A DNA stretch of 17,358 nucleotides from Physocladia obscura (lineage: Eukaryota > Chytridiomycota > Chytridiomycetes > Chytridiales > Chytriomycetaceae). This document shows, one piece after another, positions 10,336 through 17,358 of this stretch. Positions within the stretch are counted from its first letter, which is position 1. Each line of letters starts with the position of its first letter. The DNA is taken from NCBI GenBank assembly GCA_027596945.1, contig JADGJH010000524.1, forward strand, positions 1 to 17,358. Reading direction: 5' to 3'. The notes under the pieces were generated by a model. The model was not told the origin of the DNA. It did not search any database and saw only the letters and a program-made list of their open reading frames with translations. Made by a program: the position numbers and the translations under genes.

Positions 10336-10605
10336 CTATATCCTTGTGGAGTGGTAAAACTTTTTTAACTGACAGCTAGTGCTTTCTGATTTCTGTGGAT
10401 GAAATTCTAAAAGGCAATCAATGACAATGCATGAAAAATTTTTGTTTTTCAATGATTTATTCACTGACAGAAAATCACCTGGTGTTAAACTTTCACAAAA
10501 ATCTTGTGGAAGAGATAACTTGTCACCTTTCTTTTTTACAGCCATAAAACCACAGGCAATGGACAATCTCTGCAATGGTAAAGGTTCTCAAGTACTGGCT
10601 GGGAT
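10336..10605 (-). pseudogene. Unrecognised reading frame downstream of the transposase remnant
   Basis: The minus-strand frame between two stops reads QRLSIACGFMAVKKKGDKLS, LPQDFCESLTPGDFLSVNKS and NFSCIVIDCLLEFHPQKSES. Its composition is protein-like but it shows no catalytic or binding motif that I know. The only in-frame initiation codon is the Met of GFMAVKK, so the start is uncertain. It lies on the same strand as the DDE_1-like remnant and could be a second product of the same element or a separate relic. Confidence 0.28.
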
Positions 10606-10607
10606 GT

Positions 10608-11756
10608 TCATTGGGTTTGGGAAGGGACATGTGGGGACAAATGGGGTATGCAGCAAGTTTGGGGACTGGGGCTAGAAAAGAGGTGGTTAAAACCAGCCAG
10701 GCATGAACTGGGATACATCATTGGTGGATGAGAACACAGCCAAAAGTTTGGGCAATTTGCACAAGTGAACCAATTTGGGTTTGATTGCCATGTCATTGAA
10801 CAAGCAAGGCTCATTGTTCTTTGTTCAATTGCACTTCACCACCAGTTTCTGAACCAGAGGTATGTTTTCATGATTGTTTCTCACCTTCTCCTGATCTTCA
10901 TTCTTTTTTGCTGCAGCTTCAGTAGTGGTTCTCTTTTGTTTAACAGTTTCTTGTTGTGTTAGATATACATACATCTGATTGGTTTGAATAAACTTTTCTG
11001 ACTTGACAGGTGCCTTCTTGACTACTTTAACTCCAACACTTGATGCTTCAAAGACTTTGATAATGGTATTTGCAACAGCATGAGCACTTTTGATCTCAGC
11101 TGATTGAGCATTAACATTGATTGCAGCTTCAAAAAATTTTTCTTTGTTAAATGGAATGATCCCTGTTCACTCCAAAGAACCCTTGATAACCTTTTGTAAA
11201 AGGTAAATGAGCTCTTTACTAATTTTTCCAAGGATTTTGATGCAAGGCTTCTTTGTTCCTGATAAAGTTAAGTGAACATGTTCTTTGTATGTGCAAATGT
11301 TAAAGAATCTAGAAAGCGTGTTGTATTTACTGGCAGAAAGAAGCCATCAAAACCTGCTTCAAAAAATTCTGTAAGAACATCAAATGTTTTGTGAGCTCCA
11401 AGATTGTCACACAACAAAACTGGGATAAGTCTCTCATGCAAAACTGACCAAACTCTTTTCAACTCCACCAAAACCAGTTTCCACTGAATCTCAATCAAGT
11501 ATCCTGTTTCATTGAGCACAAAAAATGTGGTAGTAATGGCATCTCAGTGCAGTTGCTGTTCTTCAATCAGCAGCTGAATGTTTCCAAATTTGATGGGTAA
11601 CACAAACATGACTATCATTTGCTTGTCATGGACTGTCACAAATGGAATAAAATTTGTGAATAGGTCTCTATCACCTCAAATTTTATTGGGCTCCACAATT
11701 TCATTGTTCAGAATGGCTTTTGATTGGAAGTTATTGTTTTGTAATTTTGTCAGCAT
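10608..11756 (-). pseudogene. pogo/DDE_1-like transposase remnant
   Basis: This is a decayed cut-and-paste transposase. Frame one (11756-11268) reads DLFTNFIPFVTVHDKQMIVM, FVLPIKFGNIQLLIEEQ, FFVLNETGYLIEIQWKLVLV, then LIPVLLCDNLGAHKTFDVLT and FLPVNTTRFLDSL. The CDNLGAHK block (Asp codon 11406-11408) followed by FLPvNTTrFLdsL is the second-Asp/PPhtTH.lQPLD region of DDE_1 transposases. Stops are TGA at 11676-11678 and 11544-11546. After a frameshift near 11268 a second frame continues to TGA at 10825-10827 with GIIPFNKEKFFEAAINVNAQ and SAEIKSAHAVANTIIKVFEA, broken by TGA at 11167-11169. A third frame (10814-10608) carries WFTCANCPNFWLCSHP, a likely zinc-binding C-terminal tail. The N-terminal DNA-binding domain and inverted repeats were not found. 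Confidence 0.65.
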
Positions 11757-11830
11757 TCATTAAATTTTTCCAACTGTGGACTTTCTCAAGCATCCAATGC
11801 TTGAATAATAACTCAAGAGTGTGTTTTTTT

Positions 11831-11845
11831 TTAGGGTTAGGGTTA
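11831..11845 (+). repeat. Short interstitial telomere-type repeat (TTAGGG)2TTA
   Basis: Two perfect TTAGGG units plus TTA follow a T-run. TTAGGG is the telomere repeat of many fungi, animals and relatives. Its position 75 bp beyond the transposase relic could mark an element end, a repaired break, or chance. Confidence 0.6.
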
Positions 11846-12020
11846 TTTAATAAAGCTTAAACCTTTTATACTGTAACATGCCATTTTTTACATCTTCAAT
11901 TTATTAATTCAATTCCAAAACCCAAAAAGAAACAAATCAAATTAATAACAGAAACCAAAACATGAATAATCAAAAAGAGCAAAATAAACAAATGAATAAA
12001 ATTATATCCAAAAATATATA

Positions 12021-12071
12021 AACAAATATTTACAAAGATAAATGAACAAATATTTACAAAGATAATTAATG
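12021..12071. repeat. Direct tandem duplication of about 24 bp
   Basis: AACAAATATTTACAAAGATA occurs at 12021-12040 and again at 12045-12064, followed in both cases by an AATG-type end (the second with an extra ATT). This is a recent-looking local duplication in AT-rich DNA. Confidence 0.7.
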
Positions 12072-12630
12072 AATAAAGTCAAGGTGTTTTGAACAAACTC
12101 AACCATCATGTGAGAATCTCACACCGGTTTCATTTAGATTGTGTTCTTCTATATGAAACACCACAAAGAGAACAATAAATATATGATAATCATTACAGTT
12201 GAGTGGACAAGAAAAGATGCAGAATGTCCATAAAAAATAAAAATAAAGCTGAGCCTAATGGGACAGAACACAGTTGGGTAAGTAGAACAATGGTTGTTGA
12301 CATCTACTAAGCAGAATGCTCATGCTAGTTGCAATCAGGATGTAAATGTCAATCAATTCAATAAGTTGTTTAATTGTAGTTTAGTTGTACTGATGATTCA
12401 TTATATGTCAAGATACTGAAACCTCAGGATAATTTCCTGAGTCAAGGCATCTAGCAAATAACTTGCACTTTTGGAAGGAAATTTATCATTGGCTTGGTCA
12501 GTGTTGAATTGTGATATGGTAAAATCAAGACTAGAAATAATAATACCATAGGATTAATAATATTGAAAGATTTATTTAAAATACATTGGTAAGAAAAGGT
12601 AAGAAAAGAGGGCCTCAAAACATTTCTTTT

Positions 12631-12636
12631 TTTATT
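12631..12636 (-). terminator. Poly(A) signal candidate for the GH5 gene
   Basis: TTTATT on the plus strand is AATAAA on the gene strand, 25 nt past the TGA stop at 12661-12663. A second AATAAA lies at 12571-12576. Either could define the mRNA end; the nearer one would give a very short 3' UTR. Confidence 0.4.
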
Positions 12637-12660
12637 TTTTTAATTTTGTTTCAAAATATT

Positions 12661-14984
12661 TCACCTTTTCTGAATCTTGATTACACACAACCCTGCCACA
12701 CCAACATCGATATGCCAGAAAATCCTCTGCTCAGTCTCAACTTTTTCAACATCAAAAACCCCAGAACTAACAACCACCTCAAACCGCTCCCCAAACCGAG
12801 GCCCATAATGAACCAAGGGAACATAAATCTCCACAACCCCTGTCCCCGCGGCGGCGTTATTATGCAAAAAAGAAAACTCGAACCGCGCGCTGTCAAGATC
12901 AAATGTAAGACGCGCAGGGGTTCCAGGGAACGCGACAGGATATGGCCGACAAAACGCCTTCAACGCTCGCGCGCCGCTGTTCAAATCCACATCACTCAAC
13001 ACTTTTTGATCCGACCGACTCCATATGCTCAAATCCTCGCCATTCCATTCGTCGCCGAATTCGTGCGAATTTGTGGGCGTGTAATTCCAGAGCGTGAATG
13101 AGACAAATGATGATTCGAGGGCCTGCAAATTTGCATCGAGTGCGCGTTCTTGCATGGTGTAGTTGCCAGTTTTGTATGCGCGTCCGTTTTCGAGGTCTAT
13201 GGGGATTCCTATTTCGCCGATTACTGTTGGGTGGTTGGATTTTGTTTGTGGTTGGACTTGTATTGTGAGGTGGTTGGTTTAAGCAGAAAAAAATTATACC
13301 AATGAATAAAATTTTCATATTAAAAAAATTTTTTAAACACCTGCGTCATCTCGTAGAGTACATATTTGCTCGTAAAACGTTTTTCTGATTCCTTTTGTTC
13401 CGATTTTCATTGAAAGCAACTCAAACGCATACTTTTTGCGCTCCAAACCAACAAAATCGGCAGAAAAGTACGGATTAAACCACTTGTTTATAAGAGTCAA
13501 GCTATCATACCTGTTTTTTGGGTTAAGAATTATTCTTGGAAGCAATTTTATGCATATATATATAATGATATACATACCAATGTGGAGAATTAACAACTCT
13601 ATCATCGGCGTCGAGACTGTCTGGCATAGTAGGTGCTCCTACTTCAACAGGTGATGCATGCCCACAAGGTTCAACAAAAATTATAGCGCGTTTATGAACA
13701 GCCCGAATCTTTGCCGTGAATTTCTCTACAAAAGGACCCCAGAATTGCCTCACAAACGACACTGGCTCGTCTGTCAAAGGATTTTTCGCAAAGTAATCCG
13801 GCTTCAGCAGTTTGCTTGTGGCAATATCCCAGACACCGTGTTCACTCCATAGACATGGCCGACGCGTTGTAGTGTTTGGGAGTGGAAGCCAGGCAGACTC
13901 GCCTTTGGGGTCAATATGGACATTTCCTGTTTTACGCGAACCCAAAGTCCACATTCCATATTTTTCAACTGTGCATGCTTGCCCGCTGCCAAGTTTTAAC
14001 GCTTGAAATGGTGTTGGTGAATCGCCAATCCGATTGGTACCTGAAAAGAAAAAGAAAAAAAAGATTTAATAAAATCAAAAAAGAAAATAATAACTAAAAA
14101 AGAAAATAATAAAAGAATTACCGCAAAACACATTCAAATCTTTTGCACCAATCCACCCACAGTCTGGCTCATTGAGTGTATCATATCCAATAACAACTTC
14201 ATCAACCAGTTCACCATTATTAAACGCGCCAATTCGCTTCGCAAGCTCTGCAAAAGCATCACAAAAACGATCCTGCAGAAACTCCTGCATGCTTTTCGAC
14301 GCGTCTTCAGGACTTTTCAGATTTGGCGCGAACGTGGCGCCGCCGTAAAACACGGTAAACATGGTCGCACACGCCAGTTTGTCGTAATTTGAGGCCCATA
14401 CCATTTTGGAGTATTCAGACGCGTTGGACGTGTTGTGGACGATTGCGGCACCGGTGGCTTTGAACTGGTGGATGTCTAGGCCGACAGCATCGATAGTCCA
14501 GGCCGGTGCGCCCGAGCCGCCCGTGCATCGGGACCAAACATCTTGATGCGGATCGATAAAAACCTTGAAGCCGTATTGTTTTGCCTTTGCAAGAATGGCA
14601 GCGACATAGTCCATGAATGGGAAGTCGTAACTTCTAGGGGCGGAGTGCTCAATTGCTTCCCATGTGACGCAGAAGCGCAAAAAGTTGAAGCCCCAACTGC
14701 GCAGGCGGCTAAAGTGTTCGTCGGCTTCATCGAGAGGAAACGGTCGCCCGATAAAGGACACGTCGCGAACCGTCTCAAAGAAGAGCGCGGGTTGGTGCGA
14801 CGGAATGCTTGGCGCAAACGGCAGTTTCGCCGACCCGGATACATTGACTCCGCGCAGAAACACCGTGCTGCCCGTCGCCGCGTCGGTAAAGTACAATCCT
14901 GTCAGTATTTACTATTCAATACATTATATGGATTGCAATGTACAATGCGGTCACCCCCTACTTACCGTTTGTATTCAGCGCCAT
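12661..14984 (-). CDS. GH5_12 glucocerebrosidase / steryl-beta-glucosidase (EGCrP/Egh1-like)
   Basis: This is a retaining glycosidase of the endoglycoceramidase-related group, which removes glucose from glucosylceramide or steryl glucosides in fungi. Five exons are 14984-14966, 14898-14122, 14040-13578, 13510-13341 and 13256-12661. All introns (67, 81, 67 and 84 nt) have GT-AG ends and phases agree, giving 674 residues plus TGA. The start ATG has A at -3 and G at +4; without the 19-nt first coding exon, no Met precedes the RGVN block. Seen in order: LRGVNVSGSAK (21-31), DPHQDVWSR (122-130), acid/base Glu250 in LNEPD, FVEP (387-390), HWYD (419-422), candidate nucleophile Glu491 in IGEIGIP, and LWNY (532-535) on the last barrel strand. 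A beta-rich C-terminal domain with CRPYP follows. The length suits the family. There is no signal peptide or TM segment, so a cytosolic site is inferred. Ceramide versus sterol substrate preference cannot be told. Confidence 0.9.
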
Positions 14985-15201
14985 CGTTTCGCGTCAAATA
15001 TTATCTATCAAATCAAAAGGTCCTTTTCGTGTTAATTTCCGTGAATGACAAATTGGCCAGCAATTTTCAGAGTGGCACCAGATTTTTCGTCAAATTTTCG
15101 ATCAATTGAGAAAATAGCTCATGGGAAGAAGCGACAAGCCCAAAAGCAACTATACAAACACAAAAAAATGATTCTAATTTTTGTTTGAGAGGTGAAAAAA
15201 A
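14985..15201. promoter_or_regulatory. Shared divergent promoter region
   Basis: Only 217 bp separate the start codons of the GH5 gene (-) and the transporter gene (+), so both promoters and 5' leaders must lie here or overlap the other gene. No clear TATA box is present. An inverted CCAAT (ATTGG, 15052-15056) and two CGTCAAA copies (14992-14998 and 15089-15095) are visible and may be factor sites, but this is only pattern recognition. Confidence 0.5.
15121..15188 (+). promoter_or_regulatory. Two overlapping upstream reading frames before the transporter gene
   Basis: ATG at 15121 opens a 16-codon frame ending with TGA at 15169-15171. A second ATG at 15168-15170 overlaps that stop as ATGA and opens a 6-codon frame ending with TGA at 15186-15188, 13 nt before the main ATG at 15202. 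If transcription starts upstream of 15121 these could lower or condition translation by termination-reinitiation. The transcription start is unknown. Confidence 0.35.
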
Positions 15202-16720
15202 ATGGGTGATAGTACAAGCACAGCGGAAACGAACGAAGCAAGCAACAGCACAAATAACAACAGTTACAAGCTGTATGTGTGGCGGTTTACCGTGACAACA
15301 GGCGTGTTTCTTGCCGGCGGGGCCGGCAATATTGTGTTTGCCACGTACGGCTCAGTAACGCCAACCACAGCCGTTCGATACAATACCAGCCAGACCGTCA
15401 TCAACAACCTGACGCTATACTACACGGCTGCCTTCCTAGTTTTTTCGTATCCAAGCATGTGGTTGCTGGACAAGTGAGTTCAACAATGCGGACATGAAAT
15501 TTTCATTTGTTTTATAAATATGAATGTTTTTATTATCGCAGGAAAGGTTTACGCGTTGCCATGTTCGCGGTTGCGCTGGTCAATATTGTCGCCAGTCTGA
15601 TACGCTGGCTGTCGTTTGCAGTTGCGGAGGAATACCAATTGGCGCTGCTGCACATTGGCCACATTCTCGGCGGCATTGTGAGTCCTATTACAATCTCAGC
15701 GCCGACAATGACGGCCGCCGCGTGGTTTTCGGGAAACGGACGGCTGACGGCAAACACGGTCATGACGCTGGCCGGGTAAGTAAGCGAAGGCTTTTTTCGC
15801 TTGACTTTTGTTTCGTTGACAAATTTGCCAATCTGTTCCGCGTTGACAGGCCGCTTGGCTCGGCGCTGGTTGCCGGCGTCGCGCCACTGGTTGTCTCCGA
15901 CGACGACCCCGCCACCGTCGACACTTGGAACCTCGTCATTTTTATCATCGCACTCGTTTTCGGCTTGACTGCCCTTCTCGTGTTTGACAAGCCGCTAACC
16001 CCGCCGTCGCCGTCCGAAGAAAAGAAATCAGCAATGCCAATCACATTCAGAGAAAGCATCACGCAAATCTGGAAAAACAAGCCATTTTGGATTCTGCTGG
16101 CAGTCTTTTCTTGCCTTATTGCAATCCTTAACATGACTTCAACGGTTATTTCCAGTTTTGTTGTTCCGTACGGGTACACCGAAGACGACTCAGGTAATCT
16201 CGCCGTCGCCGCAATTGCCGCCGGTCTTATCGGCTCCATTATCGTCGCCATGATTCTCGACCGCACAAAAAAGCACAAATTAGCCGTGAAATTCTCCGCC
16301 TTCTTGTCGTTCCTTGGCTTCGCTGTATTCACGTTCGCAGCCATGGATCCGTCGCGGATTATCGTCGCGTATATTGCTGCCGCCGTTTTTGGCCTCGGTG
16401 CCGTTCCGTGCATGTCATTGGCAATGGAACTGGGTGTCGAGTGCACGTATCCGATCGGCGAAGAAGTGTCCACTGGATTTTTGTGGTCCTTTGCCCAACT
16501 GTTTACCATGATTCTTTTAGTTTTGTCAAACTTTACGCGCGACGGGGAAGGAAAAATGGGTGTGCTCTTAATTGTTGTTTCTGTGGTGCTATTTCTGGTG
16601 TTTTTTGTTTCGCTCCTGTTTGCAAACAAAAATAGACGCATGGCAATCGAAGGTGTTGTTTCGGAAATGACTGTTTCAGACGAATTGAGCCCAGAAGAGC
16701 TGAAAATACAGTCTGCTTGA
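15202..16720 (+). CDS. SLC49-type major facilitator (FLVCR/MFSD7-like), 12 TM
   Basis: This is a membrane carrier of the major facilitator superfamily. Exons 15202-15473, 15542-15775 and 15850-16720 (introns 68 and 74 nt; donors GTGAGT and GTAAGT; acceptors GCAG and ACAG) join in phase to 458 residues plus TGA. The ATG sits in an A-rich context with G at +4. The N-terminus is polar with several sequons. Helices are predicted at about 24-50, 69-88, 95-114, 123-145, 163-187, 196-214, 248-274, 285-305, 316-333, 339-361, 378-397 and 405-427, with a cytosolic loop of about 30 residues between TM6 and TM7. WLLDKKGLR (87-95) is the MFS loop 2-3 motif in the form seen in FLVCR-type carriers. ELGVECTYPIGEEVSTG (362-378) resembles the SLC49A3/MFSD7 TM10-11 signature. 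Known SLC49 members move choline, ethanolamine or heme; the substrate here is unknown. It is divergently paired with the GH5 gene. Confidence 0.82.
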
Positions 16721-16835
16721 GGTGCGAATATAAATCAGAAAGCTCCACCTGAAAAAATCTTGTTAAATCAGAGTTATACATATAGTGTTTTGTTTTTTCT
16801 TCTTCCTTATAGCCTTTCTTTTGTTTTACAGAGTA

Positions 16836-16841
16836 AATAAA
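16836..16841 (+). terminator. Poly(A) signal of the transporter gene
   Basis: AATAAA lies 116 nt past the stop codon and is followed at once by a GT-rich element (TGTGTTTGTTTTC), the usual eukaryotic cleavage/polyadenylation arrangement. Confidence 0.6.
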
Positions 16842-17358
16842 TGTGTTTGTTTTCTTTTGCCTACTACCATTTTTCATCATATAGCTAATTTTAAACAAAT
16901 TGTCAGATAATGAAAAATGTTAATTTTGATAGTACTAGAAGATCCTTGTGAACACTGGTTTATGATGAAAATATTTAAGACTTCCATATTGAATTAAAAG
17001 AAAGCTTTAAAAAACTTATTATTTTGACACAAAACAAACTCATATCCAATGGCTCACACATAATGAACAATCAAGTTAAAAAGTGATGTAGCTGCAGAAA
17101 AAGAGCTGTTGGTGAGATTTTGTGGATAGCAAGAATTTTCAAGTTCAACAGCTGTCACATGCAGAGACTTAAAATTCAATATACAATAGCTACATTATGT
17201 GTTTGTGGCACGTGTCATTTTTTTTGACATAAATAGAGCACATAGTATGGCATAACTACAGATTCAAAGCTGTGATATGTTTGATTGAATTCTGCTACTT
17301 GTGTCCTCTTCTCTTCTTTATTCCGTTTTATCTTTATTTCTATCCCTTTCTATCCTTT
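16842..17358. other. AT-rich right flank, no gene seen
   Basis: CG dinucleotides become rare again just past the transporter gene. No coding frame of note is present. A small hairpin (TGTCA, T7, TGACA; 17213-17229) and a pyrimidine-rich end (about 17300-17358) are the only visible structures. Confidence 0.5.

Larger units (their letters stand above)
11757..12660. other. AT-rich spacer between the transposase relic and the GH5 gene
   Basis: It contains a TTAGGG pair (11831-11845), an imperfect 24-27 bp duplication (12021-12071) and the presumed 3' UTR of the GH5 gene at its right end. One minus-strand block near 12450-12520 (FPSKSASYLLDALTQEIILR) may be a further transposon scrap. No intact gene is seen. 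Confidence 0.45.

Noticed and set aside
12586..13101. 171-codon plus-strand open frame
   Set aside because: It is antisense to the last exon of the GH5 gene, and its Pro/Arg-rich composition is that of a shadow frame.
14543..15109. 188-codon plus-strand open frame
   Set aside because: Antisense to GH5 exons 1-2 and the promoter region; composition is not protein-like.
15760..16641. 293-codon minus-strand open frame
   Set aside because: Antisense shadow of the CpG-rich third exon of the transporter gene; no family signature and rich in Arg/Thr/Ser.
17213..17229. TGTCA-T7-TGACA hairpin
   Set aside because: Five-base stem around a T-run is expected by chance in AT-rich DNA.
1..17358. CRISPR arrays, rRNA, bacterial operons or plasmid origins
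   Set aside because: None seen; spliceosomal introns and eukaryotic poly(A) signals point to nuclear eukaryotic DNA.

Overview
Eukaryotic genomic DNA. The spliceosomal introns are GT-AG, about 67-84 nt long, with GTAAGT/GTATGT-type donors. Polyadenylation is AATAAA-like, and the best gene is an intracellular GH5_12 glucocerebrosidase/sterylglucosidase of the fungal kind. A degraded gene with a GPI-anchor-like tail and two vertebrate/fungal-type TTAGGG units also fit. A fungus (perhaps early diverging) or a close unicellular opisthokont is the most likely source; the species cannot be told from this window.

Layout. (1) Positions 1-12,600 are AT-rich, very poor in CpG and full of decayed coding fragments. 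These include a DDE_Tnp_4-like transposase remnant (729-1241, +), the C-terminal end of a secreted, GPI-anchored glycoside-hydrolase-like gene (2093-2601, -), a possible second GPI-like tail (5331-5459, -) and a possible BED-type zinc finger (about 7141-7262, -). They also include an unrecognised broken multi-part coding region (9144-10066, -), a second unrecognised reading frame (10336-10605, -) and a pogo/DDE_1-like transposase remnant (10608-11756, -) with two TTAGGG telomere-type units 75 bp upstream of it. Five of the in-frame stops in the two transposase remnants are TGA, one CpG transition from CGA (Arg). That fits a methylated, deaminating repeat compartment. (2) Positions 12,661-16,720 form a CpG-rich gene island holding two intact, divergently transcribed genes: a five-exon GH5_12 glycosidase (-) and a three-exon, 12-TM major facilitator of the SLC49/FLVCR-MFSD7 kind (+). 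They share a 217-bp intergenic promoter region. (3) From 16,721 to the end the sequence is again AT-rich and CpG-poor; only the 3' UTR and poly(A) signal of the transporter gene can be recognised.

How the genes may work together. The GH5_12 enzyme has no signal peptide and should cleave glucose from glucosylceramide or steryl glucoside inside the cell. The SLC49-type carrier could move a small metabolite such as choline, ethanolamine or heme across a membrane. Head-to-head placement makes co-expression possible, and a link through membrane-lipid turnover is only an inference. All splice models were built by hand from splice-site consensus and reading-frame continuity. Both intact genes close perfectly in frame (674 and 458 codons plus stop).
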